Shown one piece after another: positions 62,320 through 64,000 of a stretch of 64,000 nucleotides of DNA. The notes below the pieces were generated by a model. That model was not told the DNA's origin. It did no database searches and saw only the letters and a list, made by a program, of their open reading frames with translations. The translations under genes and the position numbers were made by a program. Each line of letters begins with the position of its first letter. Within the stretch, counting starts at the first letter, position 1. Source of the stretch: Metabacillus sp. B2-18 (GTDB lineage: Bacteria > Bacillota > Bacilli > Bacillales > Bacillaceae); assembly GCF_021117275.1 (NCBI RefSeq), contig NZ_CP088245.1:3447501-3511500 (forward strand), given 5' to 3'.

Positions 62320-62399
62320 AGATTGCGGCGCATCTCCATCCAGTAAATAGGAGAGAAGCTAACCCTTTAGGTAGTTTTCATAAATCTTTTGACACTACC

Positions 62400-62407
62400 T
62401 GCTGCAT
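62400..62407. repeat. Target-site duplication, right copy
   Basis: TGCTGCAT immediately after the IS right end, identical to 60555-60562. Confidence 0.9.
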
Positions 62408-62605
62408 AATATGGGTATGGTGCCGGTCCATATGGTGAATATCCGTACATCCCTATTTCCTCCTTTTATGTGGTTGACTACTTTATAAGTATGAACATTT
62501 CCCCCATATCGATTAGGCTGATATCCATAAATCGTTCCAAAAATATTCTCTTGAAACTTATTATTGGCTTTTTTATGTGTACAGACACGAACAAGCCTCT
62601 ACTTA

Positions 62606-62643
62606 CATACACATGACTTATAGGCACTTGCCTACATAAAGTA
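62606..62643 (+). promoter_or_regulatory. Candidate mother-cell promoter(s) of sigK
   Basis: CATACACA at 62606-62613 is one base from the SigE -10 consensus, with a weak -35 (GAACAAG). CATAAAGTA (62635-62643) fits the SigK -10 pattern CATAnnnTA with AC about 17 bases upstream, but it would leave only a 10-base leader. Both SigE and SigK drive sigK in B. subtilis. Confidence 0.35.
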
Positions 62644-62660
62644 TTACTGGAGGTGGAGGT

Positions 62661-63386
62661 ATGACAGGGCTCATAACAGCACTTGGCTTTTTTGTTAAAG
62701 AATTAGTGTTCTTAGTATCTTATGTGAAAAATAATGCCTTTCCACAGCCTTTGTCTGCATCAGACGAAAAGAAATATTTAGAAAAAATGTCTGAGGGAGA
62801 TGAATACGCAAGAAACCTTTTAATTGAACACAACTTGCGTCTTGTTGCCCATATTGTAAAAAAATTCGAAAACACCGGCGAAGACTCGGAAGATTTAATT
62901 TCAATTGGAACAATTGGCTTAATAAAAGCAATAGAAAGCTATTCACAAGGTAAAGGAACAAAATTAGCCACTTATGCGGCTAGATGTATTGAAAATGAAA
63001 TTTTAATGCATTTACGAGCATTAAAGAAAACTAAAAAAGACGTTTCCTTACACGATCCAATCGGTCAAGATAAAGAAGGTAACGAAATCAGCTTAATTGA
63101 CGTGTTAAAATCTGAAAATGAAGATGTAATTGAAACGATACAATTAAATATGGAGCTCGAAAAGGTTAAGGAATATATTGATATTCTAGACGGAAGAGAA
63201 CGAGAAGTTATTGTTGGCAGGTTTGGTCTCGACCTAAAAAAAGAAAAAACTCAACGTGAGATTGCAAAAGAATTAGGTATATCAAGGAGCTATGTATCTA
63301 GAATTGAAAAGCGTGCATTAATGAAGATGTTCCACGAATTTTACCGAGCTGAAAAAGAGAAGAGAAATCGATTAAAAGAAAAATAA
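62661..63386 (+). CDS. sigK: SigK, late mother-cell sigma factor (pro-SigK), uninterrupted
   Basis: A full 241-residue gene. The N-terminal pro-sequence ([20 protein letters not shown]) precedes [10 protein letters not shown], matching the SpoIVFB cleavage position of B. subtilis pro-SigK between residues 20 and 21. Region 2 has [20 protein letters not shown] and region 4 has [21 protein letters not shown]. The coding sequence is continuous through the point where the skin prophage splits the gene in B. subtilis, so no rearrangement is needed. ATG follows GGAGGTGGAGG. Confidence 0.97.
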   Translation: MTGLITALGFFVKELVFLVSYVKNNAFPQPLSASDEKKYLEKMSEGDEYARNLLIEHNLRLVAHIVKKFENTGEDSEDLISIGTIGLIKAIESYSQGKGTKLATYAARCIENEILMHLRALKKTKKDVSLHDPIGQDKEGNEISLIDVLKSENEDVIETIQLNMELEKVKEYIDILDGREREVIVGRFGLDLKKEKTQREIAKELGISRSYVSRIEKRALMKMFHEFYRAEKEKRNRLKEK

Positions 63387-63393
63387 GAGCTAA

Positions 63394-63428
63394 AAAAAGA
63401 GAAGGGAGTTTAACTCCCTTCTCTTTTT
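63394..63428 (+). terminator. Terminator of sigK
   Basis: Perfect stem AGAGAAGGGAGTT / AACTCCCTTCTCT, with a run of T following and of A preceding; it is usable in both directions. Confidence 0.88.
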
Positions 63429-63448
63429 GAATTTTTATTTCTGCTTAG

Positions 63449-63502
63449 CTAGGCAGTGTCCTTCTCAACAGTTAAATGTAGTAATAATTCAATTTTCATC
63501 AT
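63449..63502 (-). CDS. Micro-ORF downstream of yrzI
   Basis: A 17-residue frame (MMKIELLLHLTVEKDTA) whose ATG lies 8 bases after a perfect GGAGG (63515-63511), 36 bases downstream of the yrzI stop. It ends near the shared bidirectional sigK terminator. The strong ribosome site is the only evidence; I do not recognise the peptide. Confidence 0.4.
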   Translation of the reverse strand: MMKIELLLHLTVEKDTA

Positions 63503-63538
63503 TTTCATCGCCTCCAAATTTTTAGTATGTCGTACTCA

Positions 63539-63685
63539 TTACATTTCACGATAAATTCCAAATTGTTTTTCTTTCATTTCATCCATTCTTTTTTGGATCT
63601 CTTGATTTCTTTCAACATCATTTTTAGAATTTTTTCTTTTTGAAACTGAAAGTGTCAATGTAATAAAAAATAAGTTAATCGTCAT
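63539..63685 (-). CDS. yrzI: YrzI-family small protein
   Basis: A 48-residue protein with a hydrophobic N terminus (MTINLFFITLTLSVSKRKN) and a charged C-terminal half ending MKEKQFGIYREM, matching the YrzI small-protein pattern. Strong ribosome site AAAGGAGGTG seven bases before the ATG. It is convergent with sigK. The function is unclear. Confidence 0.75.
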   Translation of the reverse strand: MTINLFFITLTLSVSKRKNSKNDVERNQEIQKRMDEMKEKQFGIYREM

Positions 63686-63755
63686 GTGTATCACCTCCTT
63701 TAAAGCATTTAACACCTCTTGATGTCTTTACACAGGTTGCCAAATCTTTAAGAGG

Positions 63756-63779
63756 ATACTCCTTTGTAGGAGTTTTTTA
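63756..63779 (+). terminator. Orphan plus-strand terminator-like hairpin
   Basis: Stem ACTCCT / AGGAGT, loop TTTG-like, then six T. No plus-strand gene precedes it after the sigK terminator, so it may end a small RNA antisense to yrzI or be fortuitous. Confidence 0.5.
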
Positions 63780-63873
63780 TTTTCTTTAACAGTAAAGATA
63801 GGAAGTAAGAACACATGGATACTTGATGACCGCCGAATACAACACGATCGTCCATAATTACTGAAAAAAGTAA

Positions 63874-63904
63874 ATAAAAACGCCACAGGGGGCAACCTGT
63901 GACG
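63874..63904 (-). terminator. Minus-strand terminator, copy 1
   Basis: Stem CGTCACAGG / CCTGTGGCG then five T on the minus strand. It would end a gene lying to the right of the window. Confidence 0.75.
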
Positions 63905-63917
63905 TAATAAAGACATA

Positions 63918-63954
63918 TAAAACGCCACAAGTTAAACCTATCAACCTGTGGCGT
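63918..63954 (-). terminator. Minus-strand terminator, copy 2
   Basis: Stem ACGCCACAGGTT / AACTTGTGGCGT then TTTT on the minus strand. Sequence similar to the neighbouring terminator at 63874-63904. Confidence 0.75.
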
Positions 63955-64000
63955 GTGGTTACTTTTATCATCAAATGTAAAAATAAACTACTATTGGGAT

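Larger units (their letters stand above)
60563..62399 (+). mobile_element. 1837-bp insertion sequence, IS6/IS240-like DDE type
   Basis: The ends are imperfect 13-base inverted repeats: CGTATTGTCAAAA at 60563-60575, and GGTAGTGTCAAAA on the complement of 62399-62387 (two mismatches). They are flanked by an 8-base direct duplication TGCTGCAT. It encodes one 479-residue transposase (60704-62143). A non-coding right end of 256 bases carries a large nested hairpin. An 8-base duplication and the DETYI-type catalytic core fit the IS6 family. No passenger resistance or accessory genes are present. Confidence 0.92.
60450..62450 (-). pseudogene. YjcZ-like small sporulation protein split by an IS
   Basis: The N-terminal part (62450-62400) begins MYGYSPYGPAPYPYYAA behind AAAGGAGG. 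The C-terminal part (60562-60450) reads AAGGTGYGYWYAF, a hydrophobic helix of about 11 residues, and GGGYYYYNYYK. Removing the IS and one copy of the 8-base duplication joins them in frame to a 51-residue protein with a Tyr/Gly-rich N terminus and a single membrane helix, typical of the YjcZ/SscA-type small spore proteins. A CATACTTA sequence with CGATAT upstream of the ATG may be a SigE-like promoter. The gene is adjacent to sigK. Confidence 0.88.
63686..64000. other. Right-end intergenic region
   Basis: No convincing gene. It holds a plus-strand terminator-like hairpin (63756-63779), two similar minus-strand terminators (63874-63904 and 63918-63954), and the yrzI leader. Confidence 0.4.

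Noticed and set aside
60563..62399. Composite transposon or cargo-carrying element
   Set aside because: Only one transposase and one pair of ends are present, and no passenger ORF is seen.
63728..63930. Two overlapping 60-66 residue minus-strand ORFs at the right end
   Set aside because: They run through a terminator hairpin and have no ribosome site; an inner ATG frame of 35 residues also lacks one.

Overview
The window is low-GC Firmicutes chromosome from an endospore-forming member of the Bacillaceae. This is inferred from near-complete collinearity with the Bacillus subtilis yqfW-to-sigK region, from sporulation genes (yqfC, yqfD, spoIIP, gpr, sigK), and from TTG/GTG starts with strong GGAGG Shine-Dalgarno sites. 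Almost everything is core genome, and most genes read on the minus strand. The genus is not fixed by the sequence.

Layout, left to right. 1-9.3 kb: partial yqfW, the zinc operon znuC-znuB-zur behind a Zur-like operator, nfo and cshB, spore-coat-like yqfQ, ispH, and yqfO-trmK. 9.3-16.2 kb: cccA with a long structured upstream region, a membrane protein, sigA, dnaG, a frameshifted yqxD and the gluconeogenic regulators ppsR and ccpN. 16.4-22.8 kb: glyQS under a glycine T-box, recO, yqzL, era, cdd and dgkA. 22.8-31.4 kb: ybeY, pgpH, phoH, yqfD-yqfC, then yqfB-floA-nfeD behind a clear SigW-type promoter. 31.5-42.9 kb: yqeY-rpsU, deoC, an array of 52-bp hairpin repeats, mtaB-rsmE-prmA-dnaJ-dnaK-grpE-hrcA under CIRCE, and hemW. 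43-54.6 kb: lepA, yqxA, spoIIP, gpr, rpsT, holA, yqzM, the comE operon and comER. 54.6-60.3 kb: the yqeG-to-yqeM operon, a DnaA-box cluster and sda. 60.4-64 kb: an insertion sequence splitting a small YjcZ-like sporulation gene, an uninterrupted sigK, and yrzI with a micro-ORF.

How the genes work together. The window carries replication and transcription cores (dnaG, sigA, holA, recO), ribosome maturation and tRNA modification (era, ybeY, rsfS, yqeH, yhbY, rsmE, mtaB, trmK), protein folding (HrcA/CIRCE regulon), c-di-AMP and membrane-domain functions (pgpH, floA, nfeD), competence (comE), and sporulation control linking replication state (sda with DnaA boxes) to mother-cell transcription (sigK).

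I found no large novel gene system. The unexplained or underdescribed material is mostly non-coding: (i) five and a half 52-bp hairpin units whose 9-bp arms covary; (ii) an 1837-bp IS with an 8-bp target duplication that broke a sporulation microgene and carries a large nested hairpin; (iii) a three-hairpin region upstream of cccA; (iv) a terminator that overlaps the yqfC ribosome-binding site and a SigE-like promoter; (v) a hairpin between the Shine-Dalgarno and the start of sda; (vi) a twice-frameshifted yqxD; and (vii) a possible ATT start for comEC.
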